From the NCBI GenBank assembly GCA_028284585.1, contig JANQRK010000074.1, positions 1-55,996 on the forward strand: a DNA stretch of 55,996 nucleotides, written 5' to 3'. This DNA comes from Chromatiales bacterium. GTDB lineage: Bacteria; Pseudomonadota; Gammaproteobacteria; Chromatiales; Chromatiaceae. The position numbers and the translations under genes are program-made. Of this stretch, positions 26,263-35,401 are shown in pieces; position 1 is the first letter of the stretch; each line of letters begins with the position of its first letter. A model generated the notes under the pieces. That model had not been told where the DNA came from and searched no databases. It worked only from the letters and a program-made list of their open reading frames with translations.

Positions 26263-28458
26263 GTGTTTTACGGGCGAGTATGCGGAAAAGCCGGCGTGAC
26301 TGAATTAGCGGAACAATTTGAGCGAAACTCAGATCCGGCAACACCAGATCCCTTGGTCGGCTGCCTTATCCTGCTCGCCCGAGAGCATGGCCTAGCCGCC
26401 TCCGAGGCTACCGTGACTGCGGGGCTACCACTGGAGAACGGGCGCCTACTACCGTCGCAGTTTGACCGAGCGGCACGCCGCTTAGGGCTGCGCAGCCGCT
26501 TGATCGAACGTCCATTGGATGGGCTCGACCGCTTGATGACACCCGCGGTGCTGTTACTCAGCGACGAGCGCGCCTGCGTCCTGATCGCACCATTTAATGA
26601 AGAGACCGCAACCATCCTGGTGCCCGACAATCCGGACGGGGTGCAGCAAATCGACCACACCGAGTTGGCGGCGGCCTATACCGGCTATGCCATCCTTGCC
26701 AGCCCGGTCTATCGCTACGATGCGCGAACGCCTGCCGCCTGCGACGGCGCTGAAACCGAGAGACACTGGTTCTGGGGGACCTTGAGTGACTCTTGGCGCA
26801 TCTATCGTGACGTCCTGCTGGCATCCGCAATGATCAACTTGTTCGCGATCGCCAGCCCACTGTTTGTCATGAACGTCTACGATCGCGTCGTACCCAATCA
26901 TGCGATCGAGACCCTGTGGGTACTGGCCGCCGGCGTCATGGTGGTGTTCGGGTTCGACTTTCTACTGCGCAGTCTGCGCGGGCGGTTTGTAGACGTTGCC
27001 GGCGCCAAGGCCGATGTAGAGATATCAGCGCGTCTGTATGAGCATGTGCTGGGACTGCGGCTCGACGTACGGCCAATGTCGGCCGGGGCCTTTGCCAACA
27101 ATCTGCGCGAATTTGATGGCATCCGCGAATTCTTCGCGTCCCTGACCGTCACTGCGCTGGTCGATGTGCCCTTCGCGGTATTGTTCCTACTGGTGATCTG
27201 GTGGCTGGCCGGGCCCATGGTCCTGGTGCCGCTGGCCGCTATTCCGGTGCTCGTCCTGTACGGCCTGTTCGTGCAGCCACGACTGCGTCACGCGGCACAG
27301 CAAGGGATGCGCGCGGGGGCTCAAAAGAACGCCACCTTGGTGGAGGCCCTGGTCCAGGCCGAGACCGTGCGGACATTAGGCGTCGAGGGGCGTCTGCAAA
27401 GTCAGCTCGAAGGGAGCGTCGCGGAGGCCGCGCACTGGACGGCCTATGCCCGGCAGTGGGCCCTCTCGGCAACTAATCTGGCCACTTTCTTGCAGCAGGT
27501 GGTATCGGTCGGCGTGGTCGTGTTCGGTGTCTACCTGATAGCCCAAGGTGCACTGTCGCTTGGCGCCCTGATCGCCGCCGTGATCCTTAGTGGGCGCGCG
27601 GTGATGCCACTGGCGCAGATCGCCGCATTGCTGACCCGTTTGAACCAAGTCAGCACTGCCCTGCGGACCCTCGACGATGTGATGGCCATGCCCAGCGAAC
27701 GCACACCGGGCAAGGTCTTCGTAACGCGTGCGGCGCTCAGCGGCGCTATCGAGTTCGACCATGTGAGCTTCACCTACCCCGGCCAAGAGGGCCCGGCCTT
27801 GGTTGATGCGAGCCTCCGTGTCGAGGCCGGAGAACAGGTCGCGATCATCGGGCGCATCGGCTCGGGTAAGACCACGGTCAACCGGCTGATCGCCGGGCTC
27901 TATCACGCGCAGTCCGGCGCAGTGCGGCTCGACAGTGTTGATATCCGGCAACTCGACCCGGCCGACCTGCGTCGCAACATCGCGTTCGTGTCTCAGGATT
28001 CTCAGCTATTGTTTGGATCGATCCGCGACAACCTGACGATGGGCCTGACCCATGTCGATGACGAGCGCATCCTGCACGCCGCCGAACTATCCGGCGTGGC
28101 CGCGTTCGTGAATCGCCACCCACTGGGCTTCGATATGCCGGTCGGCGAACAGGGAGCGCTATTGTCCGGCGGACAACGCCAGGCGGTTGCACTGGCGCGT
28201 GCACTGGTTCAGGACGCCCCGGTCTTGTTGCTCGACGAACCCACAGGCTCGATGGACAACAGCAGCGAGGAACACATAAAGCGCCACCTGATGGATGTCG
28301 TTGAAGGGCGCACCCTGGTCTTAATCACCCATCGTGCGTCATTGCTGGAGCTGGTCGATCGCGTGATCGTGATCGACGGCGGCAAGATCGTCGCAGATGG
28401 CCCGAAGGCGCAGGTCCTGGACGCCCTGCGCGCCGGTCGCATCAAGCAGACGTATTGA
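26263..28458 (+). CDS. type I secretion ABC transporter (LapB-like)
   Basis: 731 aa, GTG start; GTG 26296 is an equally good start. An N-terminal C39-like domain (about 25-150; DPLVGCLILLAREHG) lacks the peptidase Cys at the normal place, as in transporters of large adhesins and RTX toxins. Six membrane helices follow (about 175-440). The ATPase domain has Walker A GRIGSGKTT, signature LSGGQRQAVALARAL, Walker B VLLLDEPTGSMDN and H-loop LITHR. It exports the repeat adhesin encoded three genes downstream, together with the HlyD-like adaptor and TolC-like protein of this operon. Confidence 0.92.
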   Translation: MFYGRVCGKAGVTELAEQFERNSDPATPDPLVGCLILLAREHGLAASEATVTAGLPLENGRLLPSQFDRAARRLGLRSRLIERPLDGLDRLMTPAVLLLSDERACVLIAPFNEETATILVPDNPDGVQQIDHTELAAAYTGYAILASPVYRYDARTPAACDGAETERHWFWGTLSDSWRIYRDVLLASAMINLFAIASPLFVMNVYDRVVPNHAIETLWVLAAGVMVVFGFDFLLRSLRGRFVDVAGAKADVEISARLYEHVLGLRLDVRPMSAGAFANNLREFDGIREFFASLTVTALVDVPFAVLFLLVIWWLAGPMVLVPLAAIPVLVLYGLFVQPRLRHAAQQGMRAGAQKNATLVEALVQAETVRTLGVEGRLQSQLEGSVAEAAHWTAYARQWALSATNLATFLQQVVSVGVVVFGVYLIAQGALSLGALIAAVILSGRAVMPLAQIAALLTRLNQVSTALRTLDDVMAMPSERTPGKVFVTRAALSGAIEFDHVSFTYPGQEGPALVDASLRVEAGEQVAIIGRIGSGKTTVNRLIAGLYHAQSGAVRLDSVDIRQLDPADLRRNIAFVSQDSQLLFGSIRDNLTMGLTHVDDERILHAAELSGVAAFVNRHPLGFDMPVGEQGALLSGGQRQAVALARALVQDAPVLLLDEPTGSMDNSSEEHIKRHLMDVVEGRTLVLITHRASLLELVDRVIVIDGGKIVADGPKAQVLDALRAGRIKQTY

Positions 28459-28477
28459 GGAACCTTGGTTGGCACGC

Positions 28478-29812
28478 ATGTCCGGTTCAGGCAAATCTGC
28501 AGACGGCGATCGCTTCGCGGTCGATTCAGCGACGGCGTTACGAACACGCTCGGTACGGGGAGAGCAGCTTCTGGTTTGGGTGATGGGGTTGTTTATCGTG
28601 GCCTTTTTCATCTGGGCCTATTTCGCGGTGCTCGATGAGGTGATCCGTGGTGGCGGCAAAGTCATACCCTCATCTCAGGTCCAGGTGGTACAGAATCTCG
28701 AGGGTGGGATCGTCGAGCAGATAGCGGTCGCCGAAGGTGACCTGGTCGACGCCGGTCAAGTGCTGCTGACGATCGACGACACCCGCTTCGATGCCTCACT
28801 ACAGGAAAGCCGGGTACGCCTGCTGACGCTTCAAGCCAAGTCGGCCCGTCTGCGCGCCGAGGCGGACGGGCTTGCCGAGATGCCGGCCTTGGCACCGGAA
28901 ATCACCACCGTGCTGCCGCAAATCCATGCCCGAGAGACCCGCTTGTTCACCGAACGGCGCGCCGAACTGCACGCTAATCAGGGCATCCTCGCCGAGCAAC
29001 TCACGCAAAAGCGCCAGGCCGTCGCCGAACTCAAAGCGCGGCGCAAGCGGCTCGCCGGCAATCTCGGGCTGACCCAGAAAGAGCTCCGCGTCACACAACC
29101 ATTGCGCGAACAAGGGGCCGTTTCCGAGGTCGAGATCCTGCGCTTGCAGCGTCAGGTCAACGACCTCAGCGGCGAGCTCGAGGAGACGCGGTTGGCGATA
29201 CCCAGGGCCGAGGCCGAACTCGCCGAGATCAGTCAACGACAGGCCGAACTCGGCGCAAGGTACCGAAAAGAAGCACGCGCCGAACTCAACGAAGTCGCTG
29301 CCGAACTGAACGCACTGGGTGCCGGCAATGTGGCACTGAAAGACCGAGTCGAGCGCACCCAGGTGCGCTCGCCGATCCGCGGCGTCATCAAATCGTTGCT
29401 GGTGCGCACCGTCGGCGGCGTGGTGCAACCCGGCATGGACTTGGTCGAGATCGTGCCGGTTGATGAGAGCCTGTTGGTCGAGGCCAAGGTCAAGCCCCGC
29501 GATATCGCCTTTTTACGTCCTGGCCTCCCCGCCACAGTCAAATTGACGGCATACGATTTCGCGATATACGGCGGGCTGGATGCTCAGGTCGAGCACATCA
29601 GTGCCGATACCTTTGTGGAAGAGGATGGGGAATCCCACTACCTGGTTCGGGTACGCACCGCGGACACCTCGCTGGTGCGCGGCGACAGGGCCTTGACGAT
29701 CATACCGGGCATGACAGCGGAAGTAGATATCCTTGTTGGGGAGAAGACTGTGTTGACCTATCTGCTCAAGCCCGTATTGAGGGCCCGAGAAAATGCCCTC
29801 AAGGAACCCTGA
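28478..29812 (+). CDS. HlyD-family secretion adaptor (LapC-like)
   Basis: About 444 aa. The start is ATG 28478, or TTG 28469, which lies better behind the TGAGGAA site at the end of the transporter gene. One membrane helix (about 35-55), a biotinyl-lipoyl-like segment (QVVQNLEGGIVEQIAVAEGD), a long coiled coil (about 110-290, many Leu/Glu/Arg heptads) and a barrel domain (VRSPIRGVIKSLLVRTVGGV ... IVPVDESLLVEAKV) are in normal order. It bridges the ABC transporter and the TolC-like channel. It is followed after 2 bp by the LuxR-type gene. Confidence 0.92.
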   Translation: MSGSGKSADGDRFAVDSATALRTRSVRGEQLLVWVMGLFIVAFFIWAYFAVLDEVIRGGGKVIPSSQVQVVQNLEGGIVEQIAVAEGDLVDAGQVLLTIDDTRFDASLQESRVRLLTLQAKSARLRAEADGLAEMPALAPEITTVLPQIHARETRLFTERRAELHANQGILAEQLTQKRQAVAELKARRKRLAGNLGLTQKELRVTQPLREQGAVSEVEILRLQRQVNDLSGELEETRLAIPRAEAELAEISQRQAELGARYRKEARAELNEVAAELNALGAGNVALKDRVERTQVRSPIRGVIKSLLVRTVGGVVQPGMDLVEIVPVDESLLVEAKVKPRDIAFLRPGLPATVKLTAYDFAIYGGLDAQVEHISADTFVEEDGESHYLVRVRTADTSLVRGDRALTIIPGMTAEVDILVGEKTVLTYLLKPVLRARENALKEP

Positions 29813-29814
29813 AC

Positions 29815-30471
29815 ATGGCGACCGTGATCGCGGCAGGCGCCGACGAATCGATGCTGCGGCGACTGTCGGCCGCTATAGAAGAGGCTGGCTACAGCTGCGC
29901 CCGGCTCCCTATCTCAAGTGTCGAGCGCGGTACTGGTTTTGGTGCCGGCATATGTCTTTATGATCTCGGCCAGCGCCCGGGCGCGAACCAGCGTCCATTG
30001 CGCAATACGATTTCCGCAAATCCGCAGACAGATTTCATCGCATTGACCGCACGACCCAGTGCAGACGAAGGGCTTGGTCTACTGCGCGCCGGGGCCCGTG
30101 GTTATTGCAACCGATTGGTCTCCAAGGCACTGCTAGGCACTGTGGTCGCAGCCGTCGACCAAGGCGAGGTATGGGCCGGACGTGAGGTCACCGCCTACCT
30201 TCTCGACCGCGGGATCGTCGAACAGAAAACGCCAGAATGGCAACAAGCCGAACTGTTGGCACAGCTCACACCACGCGAGGCGGCGGTGGCGAAACGGGTG
30301 GCGGCTGGGCAAAGCAACAAAATGATAGCGATCGACAACGGCATCACCGAACGCACCGTCAAGGCCCACGTCCACAGCATTTTTCGCAAGCTGGGCGTCC
30401 GCAATCGCGTGCAGCTTGCGCTGACTTTGGCACAGACAGGGTCTGAGCAGCGCGCACAGTCCGGTGGCTAG
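29815..30471 (+). CDS. LuxR-type regulator with degenerate receiver domain
   Basis: 218 aa. The C-terminal HTH (about 150-212; LTPREAAVAKRVAAGQSNKM, then ERTVKAHVHSIFRKLGVRNR) is a typical NarL/LuxR DNA-binding domain. The first ~125 residues have the size and strand pattern of a receiver, with LYDLG in the phospho-acceptor strand. The acidic pair and the conserved lysine are missing, so classic phosphorylation is doubtful. The gene lies inside the secretion operon, 2 bp after the adaptor gene and directly before the adhesin, so it is likely a local regulator of adhesin production. Confidence 0.8.
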   Translation: MATVIAAGADESMLRRLSAAIEEAGYSCARLPISSVERGTGFGAGICLYDLGQRPGANQRPLRNTISANPQTDFIALTARPSADEGLGLLRAGARGYCNRLVSKALLGTVVAAVDQGEVWAGREVTAYLLDRGIVEQKTPEWQQAELLAQLTPREAAVAKRVAAGQSNKMIAIDNGITERTVKAHVHSIFRKLGVRNRVQLALTLAQTGSEQRAQSGG

Positions 30472-30587
30472 ACCAAGGTCCAATACCGAAACGGCGACGT
30501 GGCCTACCTGTACCAAGGTTCAATATCACCAGCGCCCACGGTGCACCAGACTGTTGACAGCTAAATCTGCGCTGTTCGGAGACCATT

Positions 30588-33500
30588 ATGGCCAATCAGA
30601 CCTCAACCGCCCCTAGTGCCGCGATCGTCGGCGAAGTAACCACCGTGACCGGGCATGTCGTCGCGATCGGCGCCAATGGACAACAACGCGACCTGGTCCG
30701 CGGTGACCCGGTCTACGCCGGCGATCTGATCAAGACCATCGGCGAGAGCAGCATCGTCGTGACATTAAACGACGGTACCCGTTTCGACCTCGGGCGAACC
30801 GGCGAGGCGCTGCTCGACGAGAGCGTGTACGGTAGCGACATCGAAGCACTGCGCGCTTCGGCATTGGCGGATGTCGCCGATATTCAGCGTGCAATAGAGT
30901 TGGGCGCCGATCCGACTGAGATCACCGACGCACCCGCCGCGGGCAGTGAAGAGTCGACCACCGAGGACTCGCTCCAGGACCCGGTAACCGTGGATCGCAC
31001 CGGCCGCATCGGTGCGGTCGAAGCCGGCTATGAGACGCGCACCAGCGCCGACCCCCTAGTCACAGATGAGATCGATCTCGGCCTAGACGATATCGAGCCG
31101 ACTGAGCCCGAGGTGACGATCACGATCACCGGTGTCGCCGGTGACGGCATACTCAACATTGCCGAGGCTGCCAGCGATAGCGTCCTGGTGGTAGGCCAAG
31201 TCACCGGCGACGTCGTGGACGGCGATATCGTTTCGCTCCTGGTCAATGGCAACCAGTACCAAGGACCTGTCGCGAATGGTCAATTCGCGATCGGCGTCAG
31301 TGGCGCAGATCTGGCTGCCGACAACAACGTTGTGGCGAGCATCACGGTCACCAACGGCTTCGGGATCAGCGCAACTGATGAAGATGATTCCTTCGTCCAT
31401 GACATCGACCTGGTGCCGCCCACGCTGACCCTCGATGTCCCGGAATGCACCAACGACAATACGCCCAGGCTGACCGGTACCAGCGATCAGCCGGACGGTG
31501 CCATCGTCACCCTCACCGTGACCGATGCCGACGGCAACTTCCAGACAATCACGACCACAGTGACCAACGGCCGCTATGCCGTCGATGTCCCCACGCCTCT
31601 GGTCGACGGCAACTACGATGTGCAAGCCAGTATCTCGGACCCGTCTGGAAACACCACGACCGCATTCGATGATGGCGCAATCGATACCATACCGCCCGAG
31701 ATCTCGATCACCCTCGATCCGAACATCACCCCAGACGACGTGATCAATGCCGCCGAGGCCGGCAGCCAGATCACGATCACCGGCACGGTCAGCGGTGAGG
31801 TCGAGGACGGCGATATCGTGACCCTGACGATCAACGGCAGCACCTACAGCGGGCCGGTAGGCGATGGGAACTTCAGCATCCCAGTGCCGGGTGGCGATCT
31901 GGCGGCCGACCCGGACAGCACTATCGAGGCCAGCATCACGGCAACCGATAAGGCAGGTAACTCAGCGACTGCGACCGATACCGAGGGCTACGGGGTCGAT
32001 ACCACAGCGCCCACTGCCTCGATCACACTCGACCCCAACATCACGTCGGACGATGTAATCAGTGCAACCGAGATCGGCACTACTGTAGCCGTGACTGGGA
32101 CCGTCGGTGGCGATGTGAAGAATGGCGACATCGTGACCTTGACGATCAACGGCAGCACCTACAGTGGGCCAGTAAACAATGGCAGCTTTAGCATCCCGGT
32201 GCCCGGTAGTGCCCTGGCGTCGGACCCCGACAGTACCATCCAGGCTAGCGTCACGACACGCGACGCTGCTGGCAATTCGGCGACAGCGACCGACACCGAG
32301 GGCTACTCAGTCGATACCGAACTGCCGAGTGCCTCGATCACCCTCGATCCGGATATCACGCCCGATGACATCATCGATGCCACCGAGGCCGGCGAAAATG
32401 TCCTTGTCGAAGGCAGCGTCGGCGGTGATGTCCAAGATGGCGATACCGTGACCCTGACGGTCAATGGCAATACCTACAACGGTCTGGTCAATGGCGGTCG
32501 CTTCAGCATCAGCGTGCCCGGTAGTGATCTGGCCGCCGATCCCGATACCACCATCGAGGCCAGTGTCACCACCACCGACAGCTCGGGCAATTCAGCAACC
32601 GCGATCGATACCGAAGGCTACTCAATCGATACCGAGCTGCCGAGTGCCTCGATCACCCTTGATCCGAACATCACACCCGACGACATCATCGATGCCACCG
32701 AGGCCGGCGGTGACGTCATTGTCGCCGGCGGCGTTGGCGGCGATGTCCAAGATGGCGATACCGTGACCCTGACGGTCAACGGCAACACCTACACCGGGTT
32801 GGTCAATGCTCAGCGCTTCAGCATCAGTGTGCCCGGTAGCGACTTGGCCGCCGATCCCGATACAACCATCGAAGCCAGTGTCACCACCACCGACAGCTCG
32901 GGCAATTCAGCAACCGCGACCGATACCGAAGGCTACTCGGTCGATACCGAGCTGCCCGAGGCCTCGATTGCGCTCGATCCCAATATCACGCCCGATGACA
33001 TCATCGATGCCACCGAGGCCAGCGGTGACGTCATTGTCGCCGGCGGCGTTGGTGGCGATGTCCAGGATGGCGATACCGTGACCCTGACGGTCAACGGCAA
33101 CACCTACACTGGGTTGGTCAATGCTCAGCGCTTCAGCATCAGCGTGCCCGGTAGTGACCTGGCCGCCGATCCCGACTCAACCATTGAGGCCAGCGTCACT
33201 ACCACCGACGGCTCAGACAATTCGGCGACCGCAACCGATACCGAGGGCTACTCGGTTGATACCGAGCTACCCGAGGCCTCGATCACCCTCGATCCGGATA
33301 TCACACCGGACGACATTATCAACGCCGACGAGGCCGGCGGTGACATCGATATCACTGGCAGCGTGGGTGGCGACGTGCGTGACGGCGATTCCGTCACCCT
33401 GACGGTCAATGGCAACACCTACAATGGTCTGGTCAGCGGCGGCACCTTCAGCATCCTGGTACCAGGTGCCGACCTCGCTGCAGACCCCGATACCACCATC

Positions 33501-35363
33501 GAGGCCAGTGTCACCACCACAGACGATGTCGGCAACTCAGCAACGGCTAGCGATACCGAAGACTACTCCGTGGACACAGAGCTGCCAGAGGCATTGATTA
33601 CGCTGGATGCCGCTATTACGCCAGACGACACCATCAATGCCGCCGAGGCCCCGGGCAACGTCAACATCACCGGCACCGTCGGCGGCGATGTCCAGGATGG
33701 CGATATAGTGACCCTAACGATCAATGGCAACACCTTCACTGGCGCGGTTAGAGGCGGTGCCTTCAACATCCCAGTGCCCGGCAGCGACTTGGTTGCCGAC
33801 CCGGATACGACCATCGAAGCCAGCGTCACTACCATGGACGCTGCTGGCAACTCAGCCACAGCAACGGACACCGAAGGCTATTCGGTCGATACCGAGCTGC
33901 CCGAGGCCTCGATTGCGCTCGATCCCAATATCACGCCCGATGACATCATCGATGCCACCGAGGCCGGCGGCAATATCGATATCACCGGTAGCGTCGGTGG
34001 CGATGTCCAGGATGGCGATACCGTGACCCTCACGGTCAATGGCAACAGCTACACCGGGCTGGTCAGCGGTGGAAACTTCAGCATCAGCGTGCCCGGCAGT
34101 GCCTTGGTTGCGGACCCGGATAACGTGATCGAGGCCAGCGTGACCACCACCGATGCTGCCGGCAACAGCGCCAGTGCGAGTGACACCGAGGGATATGCGG
34201 TAGCGAAGACTATCGATCCCAGCCTGGTAGGCCTGCAGGCCGAGTACTATGGCTACAACGACCGCCGCGTACCATCAAGCTATGTACAGCATGACGACGA
34301 CCGCAGCGTTGGCAATCTGAGTAGCACCGCTGAGATCATCCAACTGATCAACGGTCGGGCCGGCTCGACCGTGGCTGGAACGATCACGCCCGGTGCCCCG
34401 GACGCGACCTATACCGCAACTCGGCTGGACTATGGACTGGTCAACGGCAACCTGGGGACAGGGAACACCCTGCAGAACTTCCTCGCCGCCGACGCCGCCT
34501 CGCTATCGCGCAACCCTGGCAACACCACCGATGCCATCGTGCGGATTTTCGGCTACATCCTGATCGAGTCCCCTCAGATGGATTTCCGCGTCCTTGCCGA
34601 CGATGGTTTTTCGATTCGTATCGGTGGCACCGAGTTCGGGGTACCAATCATCCAACCCCCGACCACTGACGTCTTCAACAATGTGAGCCTGGAGACCGGC
34701 CTACAGGAGATCGAGATCCTTTATTGGGATCAAGGCGGTCGGGCCGTATTGGAAATCGAATCCAAAGCGAGCGGCCAACCGGTGTCGGCCTATGAAATCG
34801 TCGGCACCGACCAGCAGGGCTTGTTCGATCCGGCAATCGTCGACGGACTGGCGGCAAACGAGACGGTGATCGAAGATCCGGCCAATCCAGGCGAGTACAT
34901 TATTCTCCAGGGCTCCAACCTGCGCGGCGGCGATGAGGCCGACACGCTCAGCGGCGGTGACTATCTCGATATCTTGGTCGGCGGCGGGGGCGACGATCTG
35001 CTCGAAGGTGGCGCAGGAGCCGACACTTTCGTGTGGAACAGTGGCGATCAAGGCGGCCCGAGTAGCCCGGCCGTCGACACCATTAGCGACTTCAGCCTCA
35101 ACGAAGGTGACACTTTGGATCTCGCCGACCTGCTAAGCGGTGAAAACAGTGGCAACCTGACCGACTACCTAAGCTTCGAAACAAGCGGCACGGACACCGT
35201 GCTGCATGTCAGCAGTAGCGGTGGGTTCGCCGCAGGGTACACGCCGGCGGCCGAGGATCAAACGATAGTCTTGGAGAACATTGATTTGAGTACATTGGGT
35301 GTCAACGATCAGCAGATTATCGATGCCTTACTGGCGGGGAACCACCTGATAACAGGCACCTAA
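30588..35363 (+). CDS. large repeat adhesin with LapA-type retention module and RTX C-terminus
   Basis: 1591 aa. Residues about 10-110 are a retention module (IVGEVTTVTGHVVAIGANG ... RGDPVYAGDLIKT ... VVTLNDGTRFDLG) as in LapA/BapA adhesins. PAAG at residues 116-119 is a LapG-type cleavage site. Two divergent Ig-like domains are followed by eight near-identical 105-aa Ig-like repeats (about 368-1205), a PA14-like domain (about 1208-1415), RTX Ca2+ repeats (about 1443-1485; GGDEADTLSGGDYLDILVGG) and a type I secretion C-terminus. The module retains the protein in the outer-membrane pore until a periplasmic protease cuts it. lapG and lapD are not in the window. It is probably a biofilm or host adhesin. 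Confidence 0.9.
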   Translation: MANQTSTAPSAAIVGEVTTVTGHVVAIGANGQQRDLVRGDPVYAGDLIKTIGESSIVVTLNDGTRFDLGRTGEALLDESVYGSDIEALRASALADVADIQRAIELGADPTEITDAPAAGSEESTTEDSLQDPVTVDRTGRIGAVEAGYETRTSADPLVTDEIDLGLDDIEPTEPEVTITITGVAGDGILNIAEAASDSVLVVGQVTGDVVDGDIVSLLVNGNQYQGPVANGQFAIGVSGADLAADNNVVASITVTNGFGISATDEDDSFVHDIDLVPPTLTLDVPECTNDNTPRLTGTSDQPDGAIVTLTVTDADGNFQTITTTVTNGRYAVDVPTPLVDGNYDVQASISDPSGNTTTAFDDGAIDTIPPEISITLDPNITPDDVINAAEAGSQITITGTVSGEVEDGDIVTLTINGSTYSGPVGDGNFSIPVPGGDLAADPDSTIEASITATDKAGNSATATDTEGYGVDTTAPTASITLDPNITSDDVISATEIGTTVAVTGTVGGDVKNGDIVTLTINGSTYSGPVNNGSFSIPVPGSALASDPDSTIQASVTTRDAAGNSATATDTEGYSVDTELPSASITLDPDITPDDIIDATEAGENVLVEGSVGGDVQDGDTVTLTVNGNTYNGLVNGGRFSISVPGSDLAADPDTTIEASVTTTDSSGNSATAIDTEGYSIDTELPSASITLDPNITPDDIIDATEAGGDVIVAGGVGGDVQDGDTVTLTVNGNTYTGLVNAQRFSISVPGSDLAADPDTTIEASVTTTDSSGNSATATDTEGYSVDTELPEASIALDPNITPDDIIDATEASGDVIVAGGVGGDVQDGDTVTLTVNGNTYTGLVNAQRFSISVPGSDLAADPDSTIEASVTTTDGSDNSATATDTEGYSVDTELPEASITLDPDITPDDIINADEAGGDIDITGSVGGDVRDGDSVTLTVNGNTYNGLVSGGTFSILVPGADLAADPDTTIEASVTTTDDVGNSATASDTEDYSVDTELPEALITLDAAITPDDTINAAEAPGNVNITGTVGGDVQDGDIVTLTINGNTFTGAVRGGAFNIPVPGSDLVADPDTTIEASVTTMDAAGNSATATDTEGYSVDTELPEASIALDPNITPDDIIDATEAGGNIDITGSVGGDVQDGDTVTLTVNGNSYTGLVSGGNFSISVPGSALVADPDNVIEASVTTTDAAGNSASASDTEGYAVAKTIDPSLVGLQAEYYGYNDRRVPSSYVQHDDDRSVGNLSSTAEIIQLINGRAGSTVAGTITPGAPDATYTATRLDYGLVNGNLGTGNTLQNFLAADAASLSRNPGNTTDAIVRIFGYILIESPQMDFRVLADDGFSIRIGGTEFGVPIIQPPTTDVFNNVSLETGLQEIEILYWDQGGRAVLEIESKASGQPVSAYEIVGTDQQGLFDPAIVDGLAANETVIEDPANPGEYIILQGSNLRGGDEADTLSGGDYLDILVGGGGDDLLEGGAGADTFVWNSGDQGGPSSPAVDTISDFSLNEGDTLDLADLLSGENSGNLTDYLSFETSGTDTVLHVSSSGGFAAGYTPAAEDQTIVLENIDLSTLGVNDQQIIDALLAGNHLITGT
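31690..34208 (+). repeat. eight tandem 315-bp repeats in the adhesin gene
   Basis: Each unit starts near ASITLDPNITPDDIIDATEA and ends near the SATATDTEGYSVDTELP segment. Units five to eight from the left are almost identical at DNA level over long stretches, which shows recent duplication or gene conversion. Copy number is likely to vary between strains and may be mis-assembled from short reads. Confidence 0.85.
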
Positions 35364-35401
35364 CAATAGACGGGCAAGAACTAAGGGGAGACGAAGGGGA
35401 G

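Noticed and set aside
31083..31625. Antisense open frames in the adhesin repeats
   Set aside because: They recur with each repeat and follow from the repeat composition.
31690..34208. CRISPR-like regular repeats
   Set aside because: The 315-bp units are coding Ig-like domains without spacers.
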